A stretch of 36,681 bases of DNA from JBDTVS01 sp040007095 (GTDB lineage: Bacteria; Acidobacteriota; Vicinamibacteria; Vicinamibacterales; CAVVIG01), in the NCBI GenBank assembly GCA_040007095.1, contig JBDTVS010000124.1, forward strand, positions 1 to 36,681. Direction: 5' to 3'. Under the pieces are notes generated by a model. That model saw only the letters and a program-made list of their open reading frames with translations, had not been told where the DNA came from and ran no database searches. Numbering within the stretch: the first letter of the stretch is position 1; every line of letters begins with the position of its first letter. Positions 1 through 8,547 of the stretch are shown in pieces. The position numbers were made by a program, and so were the translations under genes.

Positions 1-2
1 AG

Positions 3-1442
3 GGCCACAAGGATGGCCAGGTGGTGCTGGGCAACACCCTCACCGACGACCCCTTCCCAGACCAGCTGTTTGACTACCTGCTGGCCAACCCCCCCTTCGG
101 CGTGGACTGGAAGGCCGAGAAAAAGACCATCGACCGCTGGCCCAACTTCCGTGGCTACAGCGGCAAGCTGCCGCGCATCAACGACGGCGCCCTGCTGTTC
201 CTGCTCTACATGATGAGCAAGTTTCAGGACTACAAGCCTGGCGATCGCGACAGGCCTGGCTCGCGCACCGCCATCGTCTTCAACGGCTCACCCTTGTTCA
301 CCGGTGGCGCCGGCAGCGGCGAGAGTGATATCCGTCGCTGGATCATCGAGCGTGACCAGCTCGAAGCCATCGTGGCCCTGCCCGAGCAGATGTTCTACAA
401 CACCGGTATCGGAACCTTCATCTGGGTGGTCACCAACCGCAAGGCTGAACACCGCAAGGGCAAGATCCAGCTCGTTGACGCCCGCGAGCGCTACACGCCG
501 ATGAAGCGCAGTTTGGGCGACAAGCGCCGCTTCCTGAACGAGGATGCAATCGACGCCCTCACCGTCGAACACGGCGCGTGCGTTCCGAAGGTCAAGCAGT
601 GGCTGCTGCTCGACAAAGACGACAAGCCTCTGCGCTTTGCAGCCGAACAGCCCGCCCCGGAGCCGGCACGAGGCCAGCGCTGGACCGAGCGACTGACCAG
701 CCAAGTGTTTGACAACGTTGATTTCGGCTATCGCCGCATCACTGTGCTGCGGCCGCTCCGCCTGCGCTTCGAAATCACGGAGGACGCACGCGAGCGCTTT
801 CTTAATACGTGTCCTGAGCTGTTCGATGCCCTCCAGGCCGTGCAAGATGAACTAGGAGACGAACCGCTGCGGGACTGGAACCGCGTCTGGGACGCCGTGC
901 AGCAGGTGTTCAAGACACTTCCAGACGACGTGGAAAACTGGGCCACCGGTGCCAAGGGAACCATGCAGAGGAAGAGCTTCCGCGACTGCTTCACCACTAT
1001 GGACCCCGAGGCCGCGCCCGTGGTCGCCAAGCAGCACAAGGTGACACCGCTGGACCGCTCCGCTCTGTTCCCCGGTCAGGACGTGCCCTCCGACATCACG
1101 GATGACGCACTCTACGCATTGTTGGGGATGTACCCGGTCAGTAAGGGCAAGCACATCGAGTACGAACCGGATCCGGCACTGAAGGATGCCGAGAATATTC
1201 CGCTGAAGGAAGACATTGTCAGCTACGTGCTGCGCGAGGTGCGCCCCTACGTAGCTGAGGCCTGGATCGACCGCGAGACGGTGGACGAGCAGGATGGCGG
1301 CATCGGCAAGGTGGGTTACGAGGTCAACTTCAACCGAGTGTTCTTCCAGTACCAGCCGCCACGACCGCTACACGAGATCGACGCGGAACTGGCCGGCGTA
1401 GAGCAGCGCATTCTGGAGTTGCTGCGGGAAGTGACCGAGTGA
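3..1442 (+). CDS. hsdM: Type I restriction-modification DNA methyltransferase subunit HsdM (5' partial)
   Basis: This is the modification subunit of a type I R-M system. It transfers a methyl group from S-adenosylmethionine to adenine in the site read by HsdS, and it also forms part of the restriction complex. The frame is open to the left edge, so the N-terminal helical domain and SAM-binding motif I are outside the window. The adenine-N6 catalytic motif NPPFG lies about 30 residues in, preceded by LGNTLTDD as is usual in HsdM. Downstream, the GIGTFIWVVTN stretch and the C-terminal region ending near EVNFNRVFFQYQPP are typical of the family. The last codons overlap the hsdS start by 4 bases (GTGA), so translation is coupled. 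The identity is secure; only the missing start is unresolved. Confidence 0.95.
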   Translation, partial: GHKDGQVVLGNTLTDDPFPDQLFDYLLANPPFGVDWKAEKKTIDRWPNFRGYSGKLPRINDGALLFLLYMMSKFQDYKPGDRDRPGSRTAIVFNGSPLFTGGAGSGESDIRRWIIERDQLEAIVALPEQMFYNTGIGTFIWVVTNRKAEHRKGKIQLVDARERYTPMKRSLGDKRRFLNEDAIDALTVEHGACVPKVKQWLLLDKDDKPLRFAAEQPAPEPARGQRWTERLTSQVFDNVDFGYRRITVLRPLRLRFEITEDARERFLNTCPELFDALQAVQDELGDEPLRDWNRVWDAVQQVFKTLPDDVENWATGAKGTMQRKSFRDCFTTMDPEAAPVVAKQHKVTPLDRSALFPGQDVPSDITDDALYALLGMYPVSKGKHIEYEPDPALKDAENIPLKEDIVSYVLREVRPYVAEAWIDRETVDEQDGGIGKVGYEVNFNRVFFQYQPPRPLHEIDAELAGVEQRILELLREVTE

Positions 1443-2725
1443 GCGCCAATTTGCACCGCCAAGACTGGGCGACCATCCCGCTAAGATATGTATGCGAATT
1501 GAATCCGTCGGTTTTGTTCGATGGATTTGCAGAAGATGACGACGTGTCCTTTCTGCCAATGGACAGAGTAAAGAGCGGGTACTTCATTCCGAATACGGAC
1601 AAGTTCTCGAAATACGCTTCCTCCCACAGCGCATTCGAGGATGGCGATATCGTTCTGGCTAAGGTCACGCCCTGCTTTGAGAATGGCAACGTCGCAATCG
1701 CTCACGACCTTGTGGGCGGCAAGGGCTTTGGAAGCTCGGAACTATTCGTAATTCGGCCTACCCGTGCCGATGGACGGTTTCTCTTCTATTACTTCCAATC
1801 TTCGCGGTTCAAGCAGGACGGCGAAGCCTCGATGACTGGCGCGGGCGGACTCAAGCGGGTCTCGACTGATGTTCTCCGCCAACATCGCCTACCTTTCCCC
1901 GGCCAGGACGTTCAGCGGCTCATCGCCGATTACCTTGACCGGGAAACCGCCCGCATCGACGGGCTGACTGCCGAGAAGGAGCACATGCTCGCGCTGCTCG
2001 AAGAAAAGCGCGGCGCCCTTATCAGCCGTGTTGTCACTCGCGGCCTCAACCCTAACGTCCCGCTCAAACCTTCGGGCCACAATTGGCTGGGCGAGATTCC
2101 GGCGCATTGGGGTTTGCAGCGCTTAAAGCAGCTTGCCGAGGTGCGAGGCGGATTGACTCTGGGCAAGCATTACTCTGGCGAATTGCTGGAGTGCCCCTAC
2201 CTGCGAGTCGCGAACGTTCAGGATGGTTACCTGGCGTTGGACGACGTACTGACAGTTGAGGTGCCTGCGTCAGAGGCCGCGTCGACCCTTCTAGCATACG
2301 GCGACGTGTTGATGAATGAGGGTGGTGACATCGACAAGCTCGGCAGGGGCTGCGTTTGGCGGGACGAGATAAAGCCTTGCCTCCATCAGAACCACGTGTT
2401 TGCTGTGAGACCTCGTTCGGTCGATTCCGATTGGTTGACACTATGGACATCGACGCTGCAAGCAAAGCGCTACTTTGAGAGCCGCGCCAAGCGCTCGACC
2501 AATCTTGCATCCATTTCTGGATGGAACATTAAGGAGCTTCCGGTTCCATTGGCGCCGTTAGACGAGCAACTCGCAATCCAGCGGTTCCTGGCCGACAGGC
2601 ACTCCCGGCTTGAGAAGATCCGTGGCCAGCTGCGAGACTCGCTGCGCCTCCTTACAGAACGTCGCGCCGCGCTAATCACTGCCGCCGTCACCGGCCAGAT
2701 CCCGCTGGAGGAGATTGCTGCATGA
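1439..2725 (+). CDS. hsdS: Type I restriction-modification specificity subunit HsdS
   Basis: HsdS chooses the bipartite DNA target for both methylation and restriction. The protein is 428 aa, a normal length, with the usual duplicated plan. Target-recognition domain 1 covers about residues 1-165. A conserved helical spacer follows at about 165-205 (DYLDRETARID, then KRGALISRVVTRGL). Target-recognition domain 2 covers about 215-375 (it opens at WLGEIPAHWG), and the distal helix at about 375-428 ends in RRAALITAAVTGQI. The two helices are recognisably related repeats. The start is GTG, inside the 4-base overlap with hsdM. The stop overlaps the next gene's ATG (ATGA). The two recognition domains differ, so the target should be asymmetric; its sequence cannot be read from the protein. 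Confidence 0.95.
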   Translation: MSANLHRQDWATIPLRYVCELNPSVLFDGFAEDDDVSFLPMDRVKSGYFIPNTDKFSKYASSHSAFEDGDIVLAKVTPCFENGNVAIAHDLVGGKGFGSSELFVIRPTRADGRFLFYYFQSSRFKQDGEASMTGAGGLKRVSTDVLRQHRLPFPGQDVQRLIADYLDRETARIDGLTAEKEHMLALLEEKRGALISRVVTRGLNPNVPLKPSGHNWLGEIPAHWGLQRLKQLAEVRGGLTLGKHYSGELLECPYLRVANVQDGYLALDDVLTVEVPASEAASTLLAYGDVLMNEGGDIDKLGRGCVWRDEIKPCLHQNHVFAVRPRSVDSDWLTLWTSTLQAKRYFESRAKRSTNLASISGWNIKELPVPLAPLDEQLAIQRFLADRHSRLEKIRGQLRDSLRLLTERRAALITAAVTGQIPLEEIAA

Positions 2726-4032
2726 AGTTGGAAGGTCTGTCTCTTGCGCACTGTGGCGGCTTCGAACAACTCGACATCGTTTTCGAGCCGGATGTGACGC
2801 TGATCGCGGGCGTCAACGGCGTGGGCAAGTCCACGGTGCTGCGGGCACTGGCGGCGCTGCTGTCGCGGGCGCTGCCCGAGTTCACGCCCTCGCGCTCGGC
2901 GCCACTGTACTTCACTGACGACGACATCCACGGCGACAGAGCATCGCTGGAGGTGTCCGCCCGCATCCAGATCGACGGCCAGACCATCAACGCCGGCGTG
3001 CAGCGCCTGCGCACGGCGGACGAGAAGGGCGACCGCTTCGTGCTATTGCGGCAGCCGGAAGCCGCCGCCGCCACCGACTTTGCCCAAGCGCTGAGCGCCC
3101 GCACGCTGACCGGCGAACTGGAGGCCGGAATCAAGGAAACCCGCGCCGCTCTGGCGACCCTGAAGAGAGCGGCCCATCCGCCGCTGGCGGTGTATTTCTC
3201 GACCAAGCGCCAGCTGCCTGGCCAGCCGCGCAGCCTGCCGGATGCCAAGCCCTTCGACCCGTCCGTTGCGTTCGGCCGCGCCCTTCATGATCGCGAGGTG
3301 GAGCTGCGCGAGTTCATGCACTGGTTCCGCACCCAGGAGAAGCTGGGTGCTGCCGGCGAGCCCCGACGCCTCAAGGTGCTGGGCGCGCTGCGCCATGTTG
3401 TGAGCGAACTGGTGCCCGAGTTCAGCAACCTGCGCATCCAGGAGCACCCGCGCCTCGGCTTCGTGGTGGACAAGCGAGGCCAGCCCTTGTACCTCCACCA
3501 GCTTTCCGACGGTGAGCGGGGACTGCTGGCCCTGGTATTCGACCTCACCCGTCGCCTAACCATTGCCAACTCGGACAGCGACAACGCCATCGCCGAGGGC
3601 GTGGCGCTGGTGTTGATCGATGAAATCGAGCTGCACTTGCATCCGAAGTGGCAGCGCGATGTCTTGCAGCGACTACGCGACATCTTCAAGGCCTGCCAGT
3701 TCGTCGTGACTACCCATTCGCCGCTGGTGCTGGGCGAGGTGCCGGCGCGCTGCGTGCGCTTCCTCGAGTTCGTGGATGACAGAATCGGCGTGACCGTGCC
3801 CACCGAGGCCTATGGCATGGATGCCAACCGCATCCTGCAGGAGTTCATGGATGCCCCGGTACGCAACCGGCAGGTGGACGGCGAACTGAAGACCCTGTTC
3901 GAGCTGATCGACAGGGAGCGTTTCGACGAGGCCCGTGCCGCGATTGCTGTCCTGGAACGCAAGCTGGGAGAGGACGAGCCCGAGTTGACCCGGGCCAGTT
4001 CGCTGATCCGCTTTCTCGAGGGCACCGAATAG
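2722..4032 (+). CDS. ptuA: Septu-like AAA/ABC-type ATPase (PtuA-like) nested in the hsd operon
   Basis: This 436-aa protein is an SMC/ABC-type ATPase of the AAA_21 kind. Walker A is GVNGVGKST at residues 30-38, an ABC signature LSDGE is at 261-265, Walker B is VALVLIDE at 294-301, and an H-loop TTHSP is at 330-334. Between Walker A and the signature is a helical insert rather than a transporter arrangement, and there is no membrane segment. The gene starts inside an ATGA overlap with hsdS and ends one base before the next ATG. The next gene encodes a TIGR02646-like HNH protein. An ATPase of this kind paired with that nuclease is the known Septu (PtuA-PtuB) anti-phage architecture, also seen as the effector pair of retron Ec78. 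The ATPase call is firm; the Septu assignment rests on the pairing. Confidence 0.8.
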   Translation: MKLEGLSLAHCGGFEQLDIVFEPDVTLIAGVNGVGKSTVLRALAALLSRALPEFTPSRSAPLYFTDDDIHGDRASLEVSARIQIDGQTINAGVQRLRTADEKGDRFVLLRQPEAAAATDFAQALSARTLTGELEAGIKETRAALATLKRAAHPPLAVYFSTKRQLPGQPRSLPDAKPFDPSVAFGRALHDREVELREFMHWFRTQEKLGAAGEPRRLKVLGALRHVVSELVPEFSNLRIQEHPRLGFVVDKRGQPLYLHQLSDGERGLLALVFDLTRRLTIANSDSDNAIAEGVALVLIDEIELHLHPKWQRDVLQRLRDIFKACQFVVTTHSPLVLGEVPARCVRFLEFVDDRIGVTVPTEAYGMDANRILQEFMDAPVRNRQVDGELKTLFELIDRERFDEARAAIAVLERKLGEDEPELTRASSLIRFLEGTE

Positions 4033-4662
4033 ATGCGGACCATCCGGAAGGGGCCGGAGCCCGCCACCTTAACCCAGCATCGCCAACAGCCGTATGCCAA
4101 CTACGACAACTACGTCGACAAGGCCGCCTTGCGGCAGGCGCTGGTCGCTGAGCAGCGCGGCTTGTGCTGCTACTGCCAGTCGCGTATCCGGGCCACGCCA
4201 GAGGGAATGAAGCTCGAGCACTGGCAAAGCCAGGCCGACTATCCCGGGCGGCAGCTCGATTTCAGCAATCTGCTCGGCGCCTGCCTGGGCGGGCACGGCC
4301 GTCCCGAGCGAGAGCAGCATTGCGATACGCGCAAGGGCAACAACGGACTGTGCTTCAGCGTGTGCGATGTCGCCCACCCCATCGAGCGGCAGATCCGTTT
4401 TCTGGGTGACGGCAAGATCAGCGCTGACGATGCAGCCATCGACGAGGCTATCAATGTGGTGGTGAATCTGAACCTGCCGCGTCTGGTAAGCAATCGCAAG
4501 GCGGTGCTCGCAGCCTTTCAGCAGCGCCTGCAGGATGGGCGCCGTGTCGATCCAGCGCGTGAGTTGCCCAGATGGGATGCCAGCCAAACCGGCGAACTGC
4601 CGGAGTTCGCGCAAGTCGTCGTCTATTGGCTACGAAAAAGACAAGCGAGGGCTGCCGCATGA
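4033..4662 (+). CDS. ptuB: Septu-like HNH endonuclease (PtuB-like, TIGR02646 type)
   Basis: A 209-aa protein with an HNH nuclease core built on zinc-ligand-like cysteines: CCYC at residues 45-48, the LEHW motif with E62-H63, LDFSNLLGAC at 75-84 carrying N79, and HCDTRKGN at 96-103. This spacing and the xEHxxP/Q...LDxxNLLGxC...HCDxxKGN pattern match the TIGR02646 family, whose members act as the nuclease of Septu and of retron Ec78. The expected role is DNA cleavage controlled by the ATPase partner. The start is an ATG directly after the ATPase stop codon (TAG then ATG). The stop overlaps the hsdR ATG in ATGA. All key residues are present, so the enzyme is probably active. Confidence 0.82.
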   Translation: MRTIRKGPEPATLTQHRQQPYANYDNYVDKAALRQALVAEQRGLCCYCQSRIRATPEGMKLEHWQSQADYPGRQLDFSNLLGACLGGHGRPEREQHCDTRKGNNGLCFSVCDVAHPIERQIRFLGDGKISADDAAIDEAINVVVNLNLPRLVSNRKAVLAAFQQRLQDGRRVDPARELPRWDASQTGELPEFAQVVVYWLRKRQARAAA

Positions 4663-7600
4663 AGCGCACTAGCGAAGCGGCTTTTGAATCTGCCATCGGA
4701 TCAGTGCTGCTCGGCGATGGCTATTCTCCGGTTGACGGCAGTGGCTTCGACCGCGAGCGCGCGTTCTTCCCCGATGAGGCACTGGCTTTCATCCGCACCA
4801 CTCAGGGCAAGGAGTGGCAGAAGCTGGAGACGCTGCACGGCGACCAGACCGGTGCGCGGGTGGTGGAATCACTATGCAAATGGTTGGACACGCATGGCGC
4901 GTTGGCCACGCTCCGCCACGGCTTCAAGTGCTACGGCCGGACGCTGCGCCTCGCGTTCTTCCGACCGGCGCACGGGTTGAACCCAGAGTTGGAGGCGCGC
5001 TACCGGGCCAATCGGCTCGGGCTGACCCGTCAGTTGCACTTCAGCTCCCGAAACGAACAGTCGCTGGACGTGGTGTTGTCGGTCAACGGTATCCCAGTGG
5101 TGACGCTGGAACTCAAGAATCCGCTCAGCGGGCAGACCGCAGCCAACGCGATCCATCAGTATCGCCACGACCGCGACCCTCGCGAGACAATCTTTCTGTT
5201 CACCAAACGCACGTTGGTGCATTTCGCGGTGGATACCGAGGAGGCGCACATGGCCACGCGCCTGGCGGGTTCTTCCACCTTCTTTCTCCCGTTTAACCGC
5301 GGCATAGACGGCGGGGCCGGCAACCCGCTTGACCCGGCGGGCCGAAACTACAAGACGGCGTATTTGTGGGAAGAGGTCCTGCAGCGCGACAGCCTGCTCG
5401 ACCTGCTCGCCCGATTCCTGCACCTGGATGTGCAGGAGGTGGTGGCCGACGACGGGAAGAAGGTGCGCAAGGAGAGCTTGATCTTTCCGCGCTACCACCA
5501 ACTGCAGGCCGTGCGGCAGATGGTGGCGGCCGCCGCTAGTGAGGGCGTGGGCCACAACTACCTTGTCGAGCACTCGGCTGGCAGCGGCAAGAGCAACACC
5601 ATTGCCTGGCTGGCACATCGCCTCTCCAGCCTGCACAACGAACGCGACGAACGCCTGTTCGACAGCGTAGTGGTCATCACCGACCGTGTGGTGCTGGATC
5701 GCCAGCTGCAGAACACCATTTACCAGTTCGATCACCGTCAGGGTGTGGTGCAGAAGATCGATGAGGATTCGCGCCAGTTGGCCGAGGCGCTGGAAGCCGG
5801 CGTGCCAATCATCATCACGACCCTGCAGAAATTCCCCTTCGTGTCCGGCCAGTTGGCCAAACTGAGTGAAGAGCGTCGTGAGGGAAACAAGACCCATCTG
5901 CCGACTCGAAAATACGCGGTGATTGTCGACGAGGCCCACAGCTCACAGTCTGGCGAGACGGCAACCGAGCTCAAGGGGGTTCTCGGCGGCGCCGAACTGC
6001 GGAAGAAGGCCCAGGAAATGGCTGAAGAGGAAGGCGAAATCGAATTGGAGCCTCTGTTCCGCGCAATGGCCAAACGCGGCCGGCAGCCGAACATGAGTTT
6101 CTTTGCTTTTACCGCCACCCCCAAGCACAAGACGCTAGCGATCTTCGGCCGCGATGGCGCGCCCTTCCATTGCTACACCATGCGGCAAGCCATCGAGGAA
6201 GGCTTCATCGAGGACGTGCTAAAGAGCTACGTCACGTACAAGACCTATTACAAGCTGATCAGGAAGGCTGAGGACGACCCGAACGTCGAGCGCAAGAAGG
6301 CCGCCAAGGCGCTGGCTCGCTTCATGCGCCTGCATCCGCACAACATCGGCCAGAAGACGGCAGTCATGGTCGAACACTTCCAGCACTTCACCCGCCACAA
6401 GATCGGCGGGCATGCCAAAGCGATGGTGGTAACCGGTTCGCGTCTGGAAGCGGTCCGCTACAAACAGGAGTTCGATAGATACATCCAGCACAAGGGCTAC
6501 CCGATCAAGAGCCTGGTGGCGTTCTCCGGCACCGTCGACGACGACAAGATTCCGGGGAAGTCCTACACCGAAGTGGAGATGAACGGCGGGATCAAGGAAA
6601 AAGAACTCCCGGACATCTTCGCGAAGCCGGAATTTCGCGTGCTGCTGGTGGCCGAGAAATACCAGACCGGCTTCGACCAGCCGCTGCTGCACACGATGTA
6701 TGTCGACAAGCGTCTGGCGGGCATTCAGGCGGTGCAGACCCTGTCGCGCCTGAACCGCACGCATCCGCTCAAGGACGACACCTTCGTGCTGGACTTCGTC
6801 AATGACCCTGGCGAAATCCAGGAGGCCTTCCGCCAGTATTACGAAGGCTCAGTGATGGGCGAGCAGGTCGATCCGGACCGACTCTATGAGGTCAAGTCGG
6901 AGCTGGACGCCTCAGGAGTCTACCTTGCGACGGAGATGACGGATTTTTCGTCGGTCTTCTTCGCTTCGAAGCGTCGGCAGAGCCCCGGCGACCACAAGGC
7001 GATGAACGCCATCCTTGACAAGGCGGTGGCTCGCTTCGTTCAGTTGCAGAACAGCGAGGAAGAAGAAGCCGAGTTGTGGCGCGGCAAACTGCAGGCGTTC
7101 CGCAACTTGTACAGCTTCCTAAGCCAGGTGATCCCCTACCAGGACAGCGACTTGGAGAGGCTGTTCACGTACCTACGCCATCTCGCGCTGAAGCTGCCCA
7201 AGCGCAAGAGCGGCCCCGGCTACCAGTTCGACGAGGAGGTCGAACTCGACTACTACCGCTTGCAGAAGATCAGCGAAGGATCGATCAGCCTCAATGAAGG
7301 TTACGCCAAGCCGCTGGACGGCCCGCGCGAGGTCGGCTCGGGCATGGTACGTCAGGAGCACGTTTCGCTGTCACGGCTGATCGACATCATCAACGAGCGC
7401 TTTGGCGGCGAACTTAACGAAGCGGATCAGCTGTTTTTCGACCAGATTGCGGAGGCCGCCGGACAGAATGAAGCCCTGCAGAAGGCCGCCGAGGTCAACT
7501 CGTTCGAAAAGTTCCAGTTGGTGTTCCGCCAAGCCCTCGAGTCGCTATTCATCGAGCGCATGGAGCTGAACGAGGGGCTGTTCACCGACTACATGGGCAA

Positions 7601-7724
7601 GCCCGAATTGCAGGAACTCGTGTCCAAGTGGCTCGGCGCGCAGGTCTACGATCGGCTGTCCGGGAAGACTTCGGGCCGCATCGATTGGGAAGACATATCG
7701 CACACCGAGGCCCCTACAGACTGA
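4659..7724 (+). CDS. hsdR: Type I restriction-modification endonuclease/translocase HsdR
   Basis: HsdR is the ATP-driven translocase and nuclease of the type I complex. The ATG at 4659 is preferred because it forms an ATGA overlap with the upstream HNH gene and gives a protein beginning MKRTSEAAFE. An in-frame start 87 bases earlier would lie inside the upstream gene. The protein is 1021 aa, a full length. The nuclease domain has D137 and E151-x-K153 (LELKNP). Helicase motifs follow: HSAGSGKS at about 305-312 (Walker A), VDEAH at 423-427, FTATP at 484-488, and QTLSRLNR at 693-700 (motif VI). The C-terminal helical region that docks to HsdM follows. No truncation or missing catalytic residue was seen. 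Confidence 0.96.
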   Translation: MKRTSEAAFESAIGSVLLGDGYSPVDGSGFDRERAFFPDEALAFIRTTQGKEWQKLETLHGDQTGARVVESLCKWLDTHGALATLRHGFKCYGRTLRLAFFRPAHGLNPELEARYRANRLGLTRQLHFSSRNEQSLDVVLSVNGIPVVTLELKNPLSGQTAANAIHQYRHDRDPRETIFLFTKRTLVHFAVDTEEAHMATRLAGSSTFFLPFNRGIDGGAGNPLDPAGRNYKTAYLWEEVLQRDSLLDLLARFLHLDVQEVVADDGKKVRKESLIFPRYHQLQAVRQMVAAAASEGVGHNYLVEHSAGSGKSNTIAWLAHRLSSLHNERDERLFDSVVVITDRVVLDRQLQNTIYQFDHRQGVVQKIDEDSRQLAEALEAGVPIIITTLQKFPFVSGQLAKLSEERREGNKTHLPTRKYAVIVDEAHSSQSGETATELKGVLGGAELRKKAQEMAEEEGEIELEPLFRAMAKRGRQPNMSFFAFTATPKHKTLAIFGRDGAPFHCYTMRQAIEEGFIEDVLKSYVTYKTYYKLIRKAEDDPNVERKKAAKALARFMRLHPHNIGQKTAVMVEHFQHFTRHKIGGHAKAMVVTGSRLEAVRYKQEFDRYIQHKGYPIKSLVAFSGTVDDDKIPGKSYTEVEMNGGIKEKELPDIFAKPEFRVLLVAEKYQTGFDQPLLHTMYVDKRLAGIQAVQTLSRLNRTHPLKDDTFVLDFVNDPGEIQEAFRQYYEGSVMGEQVDPDRLYEVKSELDASGVYLATEMTDFSSVFFASKRRQSPGDHKAMNAILDKAVARFVQLQNSEEEEAELWRGKLQAFRNLYSFLSQVIPYQDSDLERLFTYLRHLALKLPKRKSGPGYQFDEEVELDYYRLQKISEGSISLNEGYAKPLDGPREVGSGMVRQEHVSLSRLIDIINERFGGELNEADQLFFDQIAEAAGQNEALQKAAEVNSFEKFQLVFRQALESLFIERMELNEGLFTDYMGKPELQELVSKWLGAQVYDRLSGKTSGRIDWEDISHTEAPTD

Positions 7725-7736
7725 CCGCTTCGCCCG

Positions 7737-7867
7737 AGCGAGACGAAACGGATCACGTCAGCATTCGTCAGGGGGGCGGACGTCACTTGGCCTACCACGC
7801 GGACCGGCGACGCCATCGTTGCGACGAGGACAAGGCCCAACGTTGGCCACAACCGGTTGAGGCGCAT
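7737..7867 (-). pseudogene. N-terminal fragment of a secreted protein, cut at the end of the hsd operon
   Basis: On the - strand an ATG at 7867 opens a signal peptide (LWPTLGLVLVATMASP, then a VVGQ-like cleavage region). It is followed by PLTNADVIRFVSLG, a motif I recall as frequent after the signal peptide of small secreted proteins in Acidobacteriota. After about 43 residues the match to that pattern ends at about 7737, only a dozen bases beyond the hsdR stop codon, and the rest of the gene is absent. The simplest reading is a host gene truncated when the restriction operon arrived. The family recall is from memory and the exact breakpoint is approximate. Confidence 0.45.
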
Positions 7868-8137
7868 CGGCACCTCACACCGGAACGGCAGCAGCGAAGC
7901 AGCGACGGAACATATCCTCGTTTCTTGAAGTGCGGCGCGCCCGGAGTGCAATTGCGCAACCGGGTTCATCCACGACCAGGCCCAGGAGACCGGGCACGGC
8001 TGGCAGGACCACCGCCACACGACGACTTCATCGTGATCGGCATTCGAAACCCGCGAGCCGACATGGCGCCGTACCCATGGCCAGTTGCGCCAACCCGAGA
8101 TGCAGGCATCACGTTGGCGCGGTACACTCGCCGTCCG

Positions 8138-8330
8138 ATGAACGAGTCGCGACGCACGCTCCTCAAGTCGGCCGGCGCGGCGCTCGTCGTCGGAACGGCG
8201 ATGCGGCGCGTGCTGGACGCGGCGGGCTTCGACCCGCTCGAGAAGAGCATCCGCGAACTGCAGCGCGCCATGGCGGCGGGACAGCCCTCGGCGTCACCCT
8301 CGCGGAGTTCTTCGCGCCGCTGGACAAGCC
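8138..8330 (+). pseudogene. N-terminal remnant of a Tat-exported protein, possibly an amidase
   Basis: An ATG at 8138 starts with a twin-arginine signal: SRRTLLKSAG, then a hydrophobic AALVVG stretch. It is followed by LEKSIRELQRAMAAGQ, which resembles the start of the amidase-signature family, where ELQxAMAAG precedes the first catalytic segments. After MAAGQ the frame turns into low-complexity serine/arginine sequence, and an alternative frame gives a short run with VTLAEFFAPL, so a frameshift or a join lies near 8280. No catalytic Lys-Ser-Ser region follows. It stands divergent to the other fragment at 7867, suggesting both are pieces of one former chromosomal segment. The amidase label is tentative. 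Confidence 0.35.
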
Positions 8331-8547
8331 TTACCGACTCCGATTTCGAAAGCCGCGGCGCGACTCTGCTCGGCGGAAGTAGCCAGTCGGCGCGGAGAAT
8401 TCACCTTGAAGAGATGGCGGATCATCCGTTCCGGCCTCGTCTGTGCTTGTTGCTTCCATGGAGTCTGAAACTGCGTGCTCGCGTCGAGACCCGGCAGCAC
8501 GACATCGAGCAGAGCGGGGCCCGCGTAACGTGCAGTCCTGACCTGCG

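Noticed and set aside
4572..4658. Earlier in-frame start for HsdR
   Set aside because: It lies wholly inside the HNH gene; the ATG at 4659 forms the ATGA overlap seen throughout the operon.
4872..5939. 355-codon frame on the - strand
   Set aside because: It is antisense to the conserved hsdR coding sequence; in high-GC DNA such shadow frames are expected.
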